A stretch of 64,000 bases of DNA from Pseudomonas trivialis (GTDB taxonomy: Bacteria > Pseudomonadota > Gammaproteobacteria > Pseudomonadales > Pseudomonadaceae), in assembly GCF_001439805.1 (NCBI RefSeq), contig NZ_JYLK01000007.1:1-64000 (forward strand). Direction: 5' to 3'. Position 1 is the first letter of the stretch. Each line of letters begins with the position of its first letter. The notes under the pieces were generated by a model. It was not told the DNA's origin and did not search any database. It worked only from the letters and a program-made list of their open reading frames with translations. Shown in pieces: positions 54,344 through 63,408 of the stretch. Both the position numbers and the translations under genes were made by a program.

Positions 54344-55819
54344 TCAGAAGGGATAGGTCGGTGGTGTGTTTTTTACCGTGACCCACTGCCACTGGGTGTA
54401 CTCGTCCCAGTCGGCCGGCCCGCCGACGTTGCCACCATTGCCGGAAGCGCCGCGCCCGCCGAACGGGTTGATGCATTCGTCGGCCACGGTCTGGTCGTTG
54501 ATGTGCAGCAGGCCACAGTCAAGCCGCTCGCCGATGGCCATGGCGCGGCCGACCGACGGCGAGATGATGGCGGCGCTGAGGCCGTACTCGCTGCGGTTGG
54601 CCAAGTCGATGGCTTGCTCGTCTGTGGCAAAACTGACCACCGTGGCCACCGGCCCGAACACCTCTTCCTCGAAGGCGCGCATGCCGGGGCGCACGCCACT
54701 GAGCACGGTGGGTTGGTAGAACAACCGGTCGTATTCACCCCCCGCCTCCAGCCGCGCGCCGGCCTGCAGGCTGTCGCTGACGATGGCGTGCACGCGCTGC
54801 AATTGCCGCTCATTGATCAACGGCCCCAGCGCCGCCTCGCCCCGCGCGGCATTGCCCACGCTCAGCGCGCGGGCCTTTTCCACCAGTTTGCGCGTGAGGC
54901 TGGCGGCAATGGACTCGTGAGCCAGAATCAAGCCGGTCGCCATGCAGATCTGCCCCTGGTGCAGCCACGCGCCCCAGGCCGCGTTGCTCGCGGCCAGGTC
55001 CAGGTCGGCGTCTTCGAGAATGATCAGCGCGTTCTTGCCGCCCAGTTCCACCGCGACTTTTTTCAGGTGCCGTCCGGCCACCTCGGCGACCTTGCGCCCC
55101 GCCGCCGTGGAACCGGTGAAGGCGATCATCCGCACATTGGCGTCGCGGCACAGCGCTTCACCCGCCGGCGCCGCCCCTGGCAGCACGTGCAGCAACCCTT
55201 TGGGCAGGCCCGCCTCTTCGAACAGCCGCGCGATAAGAAAACCGCCACTGACCGGGGTTTGCGGGTCGGGCTTGAGCACCACCGCATTGCCGGCGGCCAG
55301 GGCCGGCGCCACCGAACGCATCGACAGCACCAGGGGGAAATTGAACGGTGAAATCACCCCCACCACGCCATGGGGCTGGCGCCGCGCATAGGACAACCGC
55401 CCGGCCTCGCTGGGCAGCACCAGCCCGTGGGGCTGGGACAACAGGCCCGCCGCCTGATGCAACAGCACAATCGCCTCGCGCACTTCGTGTTCGCCCTTGT
55501 ACAGCGCGCCGCCGGTTTCACGGGCGACATACAGCGCCAGCTCGGCGAACGAGCGCTGTGCCACCTCCGCCGCCTTGCGAAACACCTCGGCGCGTTGCCG
55601 TGGGCCCAGCGCGGCCCAGGCCGGCTGGGCCAGCGCCGCGCTGCGACAGGCAATGGCAACGTCGGCCGGGCTGGCCATGGCGCATTGCATCAGGGTTTCG
55701 CCGGTGGCCGGCTCGATCACCGGGAGCACAGTCCCGGACGCTTTGCTCCAGTCGCCGTCGAACAGGCACTCGGACTCGATGGCCCGCTGTAACAGGGGGA
55801 TGGTTTCAGACACTGACAT
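54344..55819 (-). CDS. aromatic aldehyde dehydrogenase (coniferaldehyde/benzaldehyde type)
   Basis: 491 residues of the aldehyde dehydrogenase superfamily. Motifs: VVGVISPFNFPLVLSMRS for the cofactor pocket, VAVELGGKNALIILED with the catalytic Glu, and HQGQICMATGL with the catalytic Cys. Adjacent to calA, it would oxidise coniferaldehyde to ferulate; sequence-wise it is nearer benzaldehyde dehydrogenases than Vdh. First gene of its operon, about 64 bases downstream of a -24/-12 promoter. Confidence 0.85.
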   Translation of the reverse strand: MSVSETIPLLQRAIESECLFDGDWSKASGTVLPVIEPATGETLMQCAMASPADVAIACRSAALAQPAWAALGPRQRAEVFRKAAEVAQRSFAELALYVARETGGALYKGEHEVREAIVLLHQAAGLLSQPHGLVLPSEAGRLSYARRQPHGVVGVISPFNFPLVLSMRSVAPALAAGNAVVLKPDPQTPVSGGFLIARLFEEAGLPKGLLHVLPGAAPAGEALCRDANVRMIAFTGSTAAGRKVAEVAGRHLKKVAVELGGKNALIILEDADLDLAASNAAWGAWLHQGQICMATGLILAHESIAASLTRKLVEKARALSVGNAARGEAALGPLINERQLQRVHAIVSDSLQAGARLEAGGEYDRLFYQPTVLSGVRPGMRAFEEEVFGPVATVVSFATDEQAIDLANRSEYGLSAAIISPSVGRAMAIGERLDCGLLHINDQTVADECINPFGGRGASGNGGNVGGPADWDEYTQWQWVTVKNTPPTYPF

Positions 55820-55882
55820 GGTGACTCCCGGTTCTTGTAATTGTCATCGCCTGCACAAAGGCAAACGCCGCCTCAAGCCTTG

Positions 55883-55898
55883 AGCAAAGGCTGTGCCG
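55883..55898 (-). promoter_or_regulatory. sigma-54 (-24/-12) promoter of the coniferyl alcohol operon
   Basis: Minus strand CGGCACAGCCTTTGCT: GGCAC at -24 and TTGC at -12, with the required ten bases between GG and GC. It is about 64 bases from the aldehyde dehydrogenase ATG. Confidence 0.7.
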
Positions 55899-56008
55899 TT
55901 TAAAGGCCAAGGCGCTGACATAACGCCTCCAAGGCTCTGCGTCGGGGCTTGCCGTTCACGGCTCAGGCACACGCACAGGAACGTCAGCAAAAACCGCTTC
56001 GCTGCCAC

Positions 56009-56024
56009 TTGTTCAATTGATAAG
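56009..56024. promoter_or_regulatory. DmpR/XylR-type upstream activating sequence
   Basis: TTGTTCAATTGATAAG matches the DmpR UAS consensus TTGATCAATTGATCAA at 13 of 16 positions. It lies about 110 bases upstream of the sigma-54 promoter, the usual range for activators acting by DNA looping. Confidence 0.6.
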
Positions 56025-56118
56025 GTTATGTTTAATAACTATCTCAGCGGTTACTCATATCGATCACACGCTTTGCAGGGGCATAACAACAACGCCGTTC
56101 AGTTAAGCGCAGATTCCC

Positions 56119-56254
56119 TGTGGCGAGCAGGCTTGTCCTGCGTTGGGCTGTGCAGCAGCCCCAAAACCAGGCGCTGAGCCGTATCCGGTACACCGCGTTT
56201 TGCTCGATTGGGGACGCTTCGCCCCCCCAACGCGGGGCAAGCCCGCTCGCCACA
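56119..56254. repeat. REPIN of the TGTGGCGAGC type
   Basis: TGTGGCGAGCAGGCTTGTCC at the left is mirrored at the right by GGGGCAAGCCCGCTCGCCACA (shown here shortened as CAAGCCCGCTCGCCACA). A spacer of about 90 bases separates the arms. This is a different REP group from the one at 20.5 kb. Confidence 0.78.
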
Positions 56255-56300
56255 ATAAGCCCACACATTTTCCTTAACTGAACGGCATCAGGGCATAACA

Positions 56301-58079
56301 ATGACTCATCCCTTCAGCGCACACCCCGACGTTCACGCGGCCACCACGCCTTATCACCCGCGCGGCGACAGCCGCCAGCTCAGCGACAGCAGCTCGCCCA
56401 CCCCCGCGGAGCTTGCCGACTGCCTGTTCTTTTCGCCCGAAGACGGGCGCATCTGGCTCAACGACCAGCGCATGGTGCTGCTGCACGGTTCGTCATTCGG
56501 CGCGCTGCGCGCAGAGATCATCGAGCGCCTGGGGCTGGAACAGGCGCGCGGGCTGTTCACCCGCACCGGCTTTGCCTCCGGTGCACGGGACGCGCGCCTG
56601 ATCCGCGAGCGCTGGCCCCAGGCCGATGCCGCCGCCGTGTTTCGCGCCGGCACCCACCTGCACACGCTGGAAGGCATGACCAAGGTCGAGCCCGTGCATT
56701 TCAAGTTCGACGCCGACTCCGGTTTCTACGAAGGCGAATTTCTCTGGCACCACTCGTGCGAGGCCGATGAGCATGTGAATGCGTACGGCATCGGCCAGGA
56801 CCCGGTGTGCTGGACCGAAACCGGCTACGCCATGGGCTTCGTCAGCGGGCTGTTCGGGCAGATGGTGATTTTTCGTGAAGTCGAATGCCGCGGCATGGGC
56901 CACGGCAGTTGCCGCGTGGTGGGCAAGACGGCCGCGCAATGGGGGGACGTCGAGCAAGACCTGCGCTACCTGAATGTGTCGCAGATGCCTGGCACCCCGC
57001 CGCTCGCGTCCACGCCCGACAGCCTGCCCGGCAGTAACGCCCGTGACACGTTGATCGGCGCCAGCGCCACCTTCAACGCCGCCACGCAAGCCCTGGCGCG
57101 CGTCGCATCGACCCCGGCGACGGTGCTGATCAGCGGCGAGTCCGGGGTGGGCAAGGAGATGTTCGCCCGCCAGCTGCACCAGCTCAGCCCACGCCGTGAC
57201 GGCGCGTTCGTGGCGCTCAATTGCGCGGCCATCCCGGACAACCTGATCGAGTCCGAACTGTTTGGCGTCGAGCGCGGCGCCTATACCGGCGCCACCCATG
57301 CGCGCCCCGGCCGCTTCGAGCGGGCCCAGGGCGGCACGCTGTTCCTGGATGAAATCACCAGCCTCAGCCTGGCCGGGCAAAGCAAGCTGCTGCGCGCCCT
57401 GCAGGAGCGGGAAATCGAACGGGTCGGCGGCGTGCGCGCCATCCAGGTGGATGTGCGGGTGGTGGCCGCCACCAATATCGATCTGCGCAAGGCTGTCGCC
57501 GACGGCACGTTTCGCGAAGACCTGTTCTACCGGCTCAACGTCTACCCCATCGCGCTGCCGCCCCTGCGCGAACGCCGTGATGACATTCCGTTGCTGATCA
57601 ACGCATTCCTCATGCGCTTCTGCCAGGACTACGGGCGCACGCCCGCCGGCCTGACCATGCGCGCGCTCAAGGTGCTGCTGCGCTACGACTTCGCCGGCAA
57701 TGTGCGCGAGCTGCAAAACCTGATCGAACGCGGCCTGATCGCCAGCGACGAAGGTCAGGCCATCGACCTGGTGCACCTGTTTCGCAATGAACCCATGCCG
57801 GCGGACCCGTACAGCCTCGACGGGCAAGGCAGCCTGTCCAATGCCACGGCGGTGGTGCGCCCTGCCCTGCTCGACACCCTTGGCCAACTGGACCAGGGTT
57901 TTTCCATCGACGGCCTGGAAGCACGCCTGATCAATGAAGCGCTGCAACGCAACGCCGGCAACCTGGCCGCCGCCGCCAGGCTGGTGGGGCTGAGCCGCGC
58001 GCAATTTGCCTACCGGCTGAAGAAACACCAGCGGCAACCGACTGAGGCCCGGGAGCCGTCGATTGAGGAAAAATCTTGA
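56301..58079 (+). CDS. XylR/DmpR-type sigma-54 activator
   Basis: 592 residues: an XylR_N-type sensory part with a V4R-like end (about residues 30-210; the V4R Cys region is in [11 protein letters not shown] and [18 protein letters not shown]), a sigma-54 AAA+ domain (about 255-495; Walker [22 protein letters not shown], Walker [14 protein letters not shown]), and a Fis-type tail with [24 protein letters not shown]4R domains of this group bind aromatic ligands, so coniferyl alcohol or a relative is the presumed effector. Divergent from the calA operon, whose sigma-54 promoter and UAS lie between the two. Confidence 0.88.
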   Translation: MTHPFSAHPDVHAATTPYHPRGDSRQLSDSSSPTPAELADCLFFSPEDGRIWLNDQRMVLLHGSSFGALRAEIIERLGLEQARGLFTRTGFASGARDARLIRERWPQADAAAVFRAGTHLHTLEGMTKVEPVHFKFDADSGFYEGEFLWHHSCEADEHVNAYGIGQDPVCWTETGYAMGFVSGLFGQMVIFREVECRGMGHGSCRVVGKTAAQWGDVEQDLRYLNVSQMPGTPPLASTPDSLPGSNARDTLIGASATFNAATQALARVASTPATVLISGESGVGKEMFARQLHQLSPRRDGAFVALNCAAIPDNLIESELFGVERGAYTGATHARPGRFERAQGGTLFLDEITSLSLAGQSKLLRALQEREIERVGGVRAIQVDVRVVAATNIDLRKAVADGTFREDLFYRLNVYPIALPPLRERRDDIPLLINAFLMRFCQDYGRTPAGLTMRALKVLLRYDFAGNVRELQNLIERGLIASDEGQAIDLVHLFRNEPMPADPYSLDGQGSLSNATAVVRPALLDTLGQLDQGFSIDGLEARLINEALQRNAGNLAAAARLVGLSRAQFAYRLKKHQRQPTEAREPSIEEKS

Positions 58080-58139
58080 ACGACGGGGACGCCAGCTGGA
58101 TCACAGCCTTCTTGAACACCGTCTTGAAGGAAGCCAGTG

Positions 58140-59003
58140 ATGATCCAGCTAAACAGCTACACCACCGTGAAACGTCGCGAGCGCGTCCCCCACGACATCT
58201 TCGCCACCTACTGGCGCGACGCACACGGGCCGCTGTGCGCGCGCTTGCCCGGGCTAGGTTTGTACATCCAGCATCACTTCGACCGTCACCAGGACGCGCA
58301 CCTGTGGCCGCTGGCCGACGGCATCAGCGAAATCGCACACTACGAGCTGGACGGTGGGGTCGAGATTGGCTTCGCCAACGCTGATGACCAGAAGCGGTTC
58401 CAGGAGGCTGCCTCACTGCTGTTTTCCGACGAACAAAACATGTTCGAGGAAACCCTCGCCTATGACCTGCCGCACGGCTCGCAAAAACGCGTCAATCGCT
58501 TGCATGACAGCACCTTCAACGGCACGGACAACGTCGACCGCCTCCATGTGCATTTCAGCCCGCGCGGCAGCCTCGCCGACCTGCACGACTACCTCAGCCA
58601 TGAACTGGCCGACGTGCTCGGCAGCGCCGATGACGTGCTGAAACTCACGCTGCACCTGACGTCGCGCTTCAACAATGACGGCATGCACCCGCCGGCGCCG
58701 AATGTCGCGCACCATGCCAGCCCGGCGCGGGAAGAACTGGCCATCATGGAAATCGCCTTCGCCAGCCCGCTGACGCGCCGCGCGTTCTTTGCCAGCGAGA
58801 CCTTCCAGCGCACCTTGGCAGGTCAGGCCCGACACATCGCACAGCTCAAGGCCTTCGCGGTGTCCGGCCTCTACACCTACGTCACCGACAAAACGCTGAC
58901 CACCGCCGGGCTGCGCGGCAGCAGGACGGCACAGTTGATCGAGTACCTGGGGGCCAACAATCAGCTCAACCCCGAGGTCGAGCAGTTGTTCCTGCGCGGC
59001 TGA
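58140..59003 (+). CDS. EthD-domain protein, unknown function
   Basis: 287 residues from the ATG after AAGGAAG; a GTG one codon earlier is possible. The first half resembles the dimeric EthD/ferredoxin-like domain (FATYWRDAHGPLCARLPGLGLYIQHHF, with the conserved HGP), and the second half looks like a diverged copy (REELAIMEIAFASPLTRRAFFASETFQ). EthD proteins occur in aromatic or ether-degradation clusters but their chemistry is poorly known. It is 60 bases downstream of the activator gene and may be cotranscribed with it. Confidence 0.75.
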   Translation: MIQLNSYTTVKRRERVPHDIFATYWRDAHGPLCARLPGLGLYIQHHFDRHQDAHLWPLADGISEIAHYELDGGVEIGFANADDQKRFQEAASLLFSDEQNMFEETLAYDLPHGSQKRVNRLHDSTFNGTDNVDRLHVHFSPRGSLADLHDYLSHELADVLGSADDVLKLTLHLTSRFNNDGMHPPAPNVAHHASPAREELAIMEIAFASPLTRRAFFASETFQRTLAGQARHIAQLKAFAVSGLYTYVTDKTLTTAGLRGSRTAQLIEYLGANNQLNPEVEQLFLRG

Positions 59004-59014
59004 ACCGCGCGGGG

Positions 59015-61261
59015 TCATTTTGCCGGCCGCAGCAACTGCATCTGCTGGCGGTAATCATCGGTCACCTGCCGAGCCTGGCTGCTGCTGGTGATCACCCTCG
59101 GGGTGATCAGCACGATCAACTCGGTGCGGTCCTTGGATTTGCTGGTGTTACCGAACAGCCAGCGCAATCCGGGGATGCGGCCCAGGTACGGCACGGCGCT
59201 GACGCTCTCGGCGTTGTCCTGCTTGATCAGGCCGCCGAGCAACACGGTCTGCCCGCTTTGCACGGCCACCTGGGTGGACACCGAACGCGTGGAAATACGC
59301 GGGTTGTTTTGCGGATCGTTGTTGGACGGCTGGTCCTGGGCATCGCTGACTTGCTGCTGAATGTCCATGTACACCAGGCCCCCCGGATTGATGCGTGGCA
59401 CCACGTCGAGGATCACCCCGGTCTGTACGTATTCGACACTGCTCAAGGTGGTGTCGGAGGCGCCGGTGTTAACGGTGGTCTGGCTGATGGGAATGTTGTC
59501 ACCCACCTGAATCTGCGCCGGCTGGTTGTTCATCACCACCAGCGACGGCGCCGACAGCACTTGGGTGCGGCCATTGGTTTCCAGCGCGTGCAGCGCCACT
59601 TGCAGGTTGGTGCTGACGAACGAATAGAACAACGAATCGGCGCCCAGGCCGGCACCGCCCGCTCCCAATGCGCCCTGGCTGCCGACCGCATTGGCCACGG
59701 TGTTGCTGGTGGAATTGCCCGCCAGGCGACCCAGGTACCATTGCACGCCGAGGTCCAGTTCGCCGGTGAGCTTGACCTCCAGAATGCGCGTTTCGATCTG
59801 CACCTGCAGCGGCGGATTGTCGAGGCGCTTGATCGCCGATTCGATCTCCTTCCACTGCACCGGGCGCGTGCGCACCAGCAACTGGTTACTGCTTTTTTGC
59901 GCGGTGATGCGCGTGCCGGCGTCGAGGCTTTTGGCCGCTGCGCCTTCTCCTTCGCCGGCGCCCTGCTCGGCGCTCTCGCTGCCCTGCTCGGCCTCGGTGT
60001 CGGGTTCCTGCTCCTCTTGCCCGGCAGAGGCAGGCGGGTTATTGCCCATACCATTGCCGTTGCCATTGAGGCCACCGGGCAGGCTGCCGGAGGTGCTGTT
60101 GGTGCCGGGCGATGACAAGGTCGCGGTGCGCAGACCGGGGGCGACTTTCGCCGGCGCGTCGTCCTTGATCGCGCCACTGCCGTAGATCTGACGCAGGTAT
60201 TTGGCCAAGTCAGTGGCCTTCATGTTGCGCACGTCGTAGACGTACATTTGTGGCTCGTTGCCGCCGCCTTCGTCGATGGTGTGTATCCAGTCGCCGACCT
60301 CGCTGAGGTACTGCGGCTGGGACGAGATCGCGACCACCGAATTGGTCCGCTCGATGGGCAAAAAGCGCACCATGCCCGCCAGGGGCATGCCGCTGTCGGG
60401 GCCGAACATTTTTTGCAGCTCGGGCATCAGCTCGGCCACGGACGCGCGCTGCAGGCCGAACACGCCCACCGACATGCCCTTGAGCCAGTCCACATCGAAG
60501 GTGTCGATGGTGTCCTGGTAGTTGGCCAATTCCTCGGGTGTGCCGGCCAGGCTCAGCACGTTGCGCGCCGGGTCCACCAGCAAAAATGCATTTTCCCGGG
60601 CGAACGGCTTGAGCAGTTTCTGCATCTCGGTGGCCGAGATGTAGCGCAACGGAAACAGCCGCGCCGACAGGCCGCTGGACGGTTGCGACACGCGCATCTG
60701 CGGCACCAGCTTGCCCGATACCGCCTGGTTGGCCGGCAGGATCACATAGCGGTTGCCCTGCTTGATCATGGCGTTGTCGGTCCACGACAACAGGGTTTCG
60801 AGAATCGACAGCGCCTGCTGTTTGTTCACCGGCTTGGAGGTGGAAAAGCTGACGTTGCCTTTCACCCCCTGGGCAATGCTGTAGCTCTCGTGCAGCAGGT
60901 CGCCCATCACGCTGTTGATGACCGCCTCGATGGGCTGGTCGGCGAAGTTGAACACGATGTCGCCGCCGGCCTCCTCCTTGCCGGCGCGGGTCGCGGCCGG
61001 CTGACGCACGAACTGCTGGTTGCCGCGAATCAACTGGCGCTGCGGCGGCGTGCTTGCCTGGGGCTGGCTGCTGCTGGGCGACGCCTGTTCACTGGCCGGG
61101 TCCACGGCCGGGCGCTGCGAACCGGTGCCCTGCAGCGCCTCATGCAGCAGGGACTCGTCAGGCGCTGGGTGCTTGGGGAATGACCCGCAGCCGCCAAGGG
61201 CAACGGCGGTGGCCAGGCAAAACACGGTGGTGCGCAAGGCGCCGGGGTAGGAATCGATCAA
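59015..61261 (-). CDS. gspD: type II secretion secretin, lipoprotein type (HxcQ-like GspD)
   Basis: 748 residues from a TTG that overlaps the upstream stop (TTGA). The N-terminus IDSYPGALRTTVFCLATAVALGGC is a lipoprotein signal, as in the HxcQ liposecretin of P. aeruginosa, which needs no pilotin. N0-N3 domains follow (VFNFADQPIEAVINSVMGDLL), then the C-domain with ALHALETNGRTQVLSAPSLVVMNN and VPYLGRIPGLRWLFGN. An acidic, low-complexity insert (about residues 400-430, EEQEPDTEAEQGSESAEQ) sits before the last N-domain. It forms the outer-membrane channel. Confidence 0.9.
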   Translation of the reverse strand: MIDSYPGALRTTVFCLATAVALGGCGSFPKHPAPDESLLHEALQGTGSQRPAVDPASEQASPSSSQPQASTPPQRQLIRGNQQFVRQPAATRAGKEEAGGDIVFNFADQPIEAVINSVMGDLLHESYSIAQGVKGNVSFSTSKPVNKQQALSILETLLSWTDNAMIKQGNRYVILPANQAVSGKLVPQMRVSQPSSGLSARLFPLRYISATEMQKLLKPFARENAFLLVDPARNVLSLAGTPEELANYQDTIDTFDVDWLKGMSVGVFGLQRASVAELMPELQKMFGPDSGMPLAGMVRFLPIERTNSVVAISSQPQYLSEVGDWIHTIDEGGGNEPQMYVYDVRNMKATDLAKYLRQIYGSGAIKDDAPAKVAPGLRTATLSSPGTNSTSGSLPGGLNGNGNGMGNNPPASAGQEEQEPDTEAEQGSESAEQGAGEGEGAAAKSLDAGTRITAQKSSNQLLVRTRPVQWKEIESAIKRLDNPPLQVQIETRILEVKLTGELDLGVQWYLGRLAGNSTSNTVANAVGSQGALGAGGAGLGADSLFYSFVSTNLQVALHALETNGRTQVLSAPSLVVMNNQPAQIQVGDNIPISQTTVNTGASDTTLSSVEYVQTGVILDVVPRINPGGLVYMDIQQQVSDAQDQPSNNDPQNNPRISTRSVSTQVAVQSGQTVLLGGLIKQDNAESVSAVPYLGRIPGLRWLFGNTSKSKDRTELIVLITPRVITSSSQARQVTDDYRQQMQLLRPAK

Positions 61262-61782
61262 GGGGATGGCTCGTGAGAAAGGGTAATTGGGGGTGTGCTG
61301 GACGGCGGCGGCAAACGCAGGGCCCGCAGGCTCAGGGTTTGCGTGCGGCCATCCAGCACGAAACGGGCAGTCCGGGCGTCGAGGTGTTCCAGCACCCAGC
61401 CATTGGGCAGGGTCTGGCCCTGGCGGACTTTCAGCGCGGGGCCGTCGGCACGCTTGAGCAGCGCCACGCGCAGGTCGCCGTCGAGCACGATGCCGGTCAG
61501 CGTCAGGCTCGACAGGCTGGAGGCCTGGGCCTGGCCGACGGCGCGGTCGGGGCTGCGGTCGGGGCTGAACAGCGGCGCCTGCCAGGTGCCGGCCAGGCTG
61601 TCGAGGGTCGCGCTCGGCGCCACCAGCACCGTGGCCGAGGCGTTGGCCCGCGCATCCGGCGCGGGCGGCGGCAACCACTGCGGCGCATCGCCGAGGTTGC
61701 TGAGAATGCCGACCATCAAAACACCCAGCAGCCCGGCCACGACGAGCAGGCCCCACTCCAGGGGACGCAATGGATTGATCAT
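61258..61782 (-). CDS. type II secretion GspC/GspN-like protein
   Basis: 174 residues. One inner-membrane segment near residues 10-30 (LEWGLLVVAGLLGVLMVGIL) followed by a periplasmic HR-like domain with LTLTGIVLDGDLRVALLKRADGPALKVRQGQTLP and the ending VLDGRTQTLSLRALRLP. This is the HR fold of GspC, but the position between GspM and GspD is that of GspN in some Pseudomonas systems. It likely links the inner-membrane platform with the secretin. Coupled on both sides by ATGA/TTGA overlaps. Confidence 0.72.
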   Translation of the reverse strand: MINPLRPLEWGLLVVAGLLGVLMVGILSNLGDAPQWLPPPAPDARANASATVLVAPSATLDSLAGTWQAPLFSPDRSPDRAVGQAQASSLSSLTLTGIVLDGDLRVALLKRADGPALKVRQGQTLPNGWVLEHLDARTARFVLDGRTQTLSLRALRLPPPSSTPPITLSHEPSP

Positions 61783-62390
61783 CGGCGCACCTGCGCGGCA
61801 GCGGCCGGTTGCAGGTAGCCGCGCACCAGCAGGTGCACCACCAGTTTGCCGGCGGCGCCGCTGGCGGGCGCATTGGGGCCACGGCGAATGCTCATTTCAT
61901 CGACGAACAGAAACGGCCGCTGATATTCCAGTTCATGCAGGATCGCCGTCAGCGGTTCAATCGCGCAATTGAGGGTCAGGCTGACCTTGACCTGGCGATA
62001 CGGCTCGGCCTCGTCCTGCTCCGGGGTGATGGGCATGCGCTGGGTCAGGCTGCAGCCGCCGCCGAGGCTGGCGCGGCTGTTGATCAGGTCGGCGAGGCGT
62101 TGCATCAGGTCCGCCGCCACGGCGCTGGGATCGTCCCCCGGCAGCAGGCTGGTGCTGCTCGCCGGGTCCTGGCGCGCCTGCTCCAGTTGTTCGCGCAGGC
62201 TGTCGCGCTGGCGCAACACGCCGGCGTAACGCTGCTGCTGCTCGCGCAATTGTTCGGCCTGCTCGCCCATGGCGCGCAACGGCCCGGCGAACCAGCTGTC
62301 GATCAACAGCCAGTACGCGGCGCCGAGCACCAGCGCGAGGGCGATCAAGGCCGCGCCACGGCGTTCACGGGGTGTCAGTGGACGGCGCAT
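61779..62390 (-). CDS. gspM: type II secretion GspM-like protein
   Basis: 203 residues from MRRPLTPRERRGAALIALALV, which places the start inside the end of gspL (26-base overlap). One membrane segment near residues 12-35 is followed by a coiled-coil-like stretch (FAGPLRAMGEQAEQLREQQQRYAGVLRQ) and a ferredoxin-like fold. It should form the platform complex with GspL. Called from topology and position. Confidence 0.78.
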   Translation of the reverse strand: MRRPLTPRERRGAALIALALVLGAAYWLLIDSWFAGPLRAMGEQAEQLREQQQRYAGVLRQRDSLREQLEQARQDPASSTSLLPGDDPSAVAADLMQRLADLINSRASLGGGCSLTQRMPITPEQDEAEPYRQVKVSLTLNCAIEPLTAILHELEYQRPFLFVDEMSIRRGPNAPASGAAGKLVVHLLVRGYLQPAAAAQVRR

Positions 62391-63408
62391 CGGCAGCCTC
62401 CTGGTGCAGGTGGGCGCGCAAGGAAAACTGATCCTTGCCGGTTTGCGCATCGGGCTGGATCACCCCTTCGAACTGGGCGTTTTCCAGGCTGCGGCAGGCC
62501 TTGATGCGGGTGATCAGGGCACTGGCCTTGGCGCTTTGCCCGGAGAACGAAACGTCGGCGCCATCGTTGACTTCCAACTGGTCGATCCAGGTGTCGGACG
62601 GCAGGCACGCGGTCAGTTCATTGAGCAGCGCCGCCAGCGGCGGTTGCGCCATTTTGCGGCGGATCAGGTACTGCGCGGCGCCACGGGTATTGAGCAATTG
62701 CTGACGCAGCGCCTGCACCTGCGCCACCTCGGCTTTTTGCTCGCGCACACTGTGATGCATGGCGTCGAGCACGCGCTGACGGTCGTTGAGCCACAACAGC
62801 ATCGCCGCAATCAGCAGCGCGCCGCACAGCCACGGCAGGCTGCGCTGCAAACCCTTGCCGGCAGGGCGCTGGCGTGGACGCAGCGGCGCCGGCAGCAGAT
62901 CGATGCCCATCACCTGCCCCGCGCCATCGTCCACGTCCACCGCATGGGGACGCAGGCCAAGGGCGGCGCACTCTTCGAGAATCCGGTCCAGGCGCTCGCG
63001 CAGGATCGCCACCAGCGTCACCTCAACATGGGTCGCTGTGCGGCGCTCCTGGCGTGCGACGAAGTACACCTGTGCGGCGTCGAACGGCGTAAAGCGGTCA
63101 AGTTCATAGCCGACCACCGTCGACAGGTTGCGCGCGGCGGCCAGCGGCAATTGCAGGGTCTGGCGCAGCACCGCGTCGCGGCCCAGCAGCAGTACCTGGC
63201 GCGCGTCGCCCGCGAGGGTTTGCACCGGCGCGGTCAGCGGCCAGCGGTAAACCTGCTCGGCCGCATCCTGCACCAGCAGCCATGCCGGCACGCAGCCGCG
63301 CAGCTCCTTGAGCCACAGTCGCCAGCCCTGTTGCAGGACGCTGCCGTGCCAGCGCCGTGCGACCGGTTCGATCAGCACCTGCAGGCGGGCGGCCAGGTGT
63401 TCATTCAT
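62365..63408 (-). CDS. gspL: type II secretion GspL-like protein (PilN-type C-terminus)
   Basis: 347 residues from MNEHLAARLQVLIEPVARR, chosen because the ATG overlaps the gspK stop. The first half is an actin-like cytoplasmic domain (LVVGYELDRFTPFDAAQVYF in part), a membrane segment is near residue 195 (LPWLCGALLIAAMLLWL), and the last part is PilN-like. It would contact the GspE ATPase in the cytoplasm and GspM in the membrane. Confidence 0.8.
   Translation of the reverse strand: MNEHLAARLQVLIEPVARRWHGSVLQQGWRLWLKELRGCVPAWLLVQDAAEQVYRWPLTAPVQTLAGDARQVLLLGRDAVLRQTLQLPLAAARNLSTVVGYELDRFTPFDAAQVYFVARQERRTATHVEVTLVAILRERLDRILEECAALGLRPHAVDVDDGAGQVMGIDLLPAPLRPRQRPAGKGLQRSLPWLCGALLIAAMLLWLNDRQRVLDAMHHSVREQKAEVAQVQALRQQLLNTRGAAQYLIRRKMAQPPLAALLNELTACLPSDTWIDQLEVNDGADVSFSGQSAKASALITRIKACRSLENAQFEGVIQPDAQTGKDQFSLRAHLHQEAADAPSTDTP

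Larger units (their letters stand above)
55820..56300. promoter_or_regulatory. divergent control region of the coniferyl operon and its activator
   Basis: 481 non-coding bases holding a sigma-54 promoter for the minus strand (55883-55898), a DmpR-type UAS (56009-56024), a possible second weaker site near 56051-56068 and a REPIN (56119-56254). The two genes flanking it are a dehydrogenase operon and a sigma-54 activator. Confidence 0.65.

Noticed and set aside
56493..58037. Long minus-strand open frame across the XylR/DmpR-type gene
   Set aside because: Antisense shadow without any domain; the plus-strand protein has Walker A, Walker B and GAYTGA.
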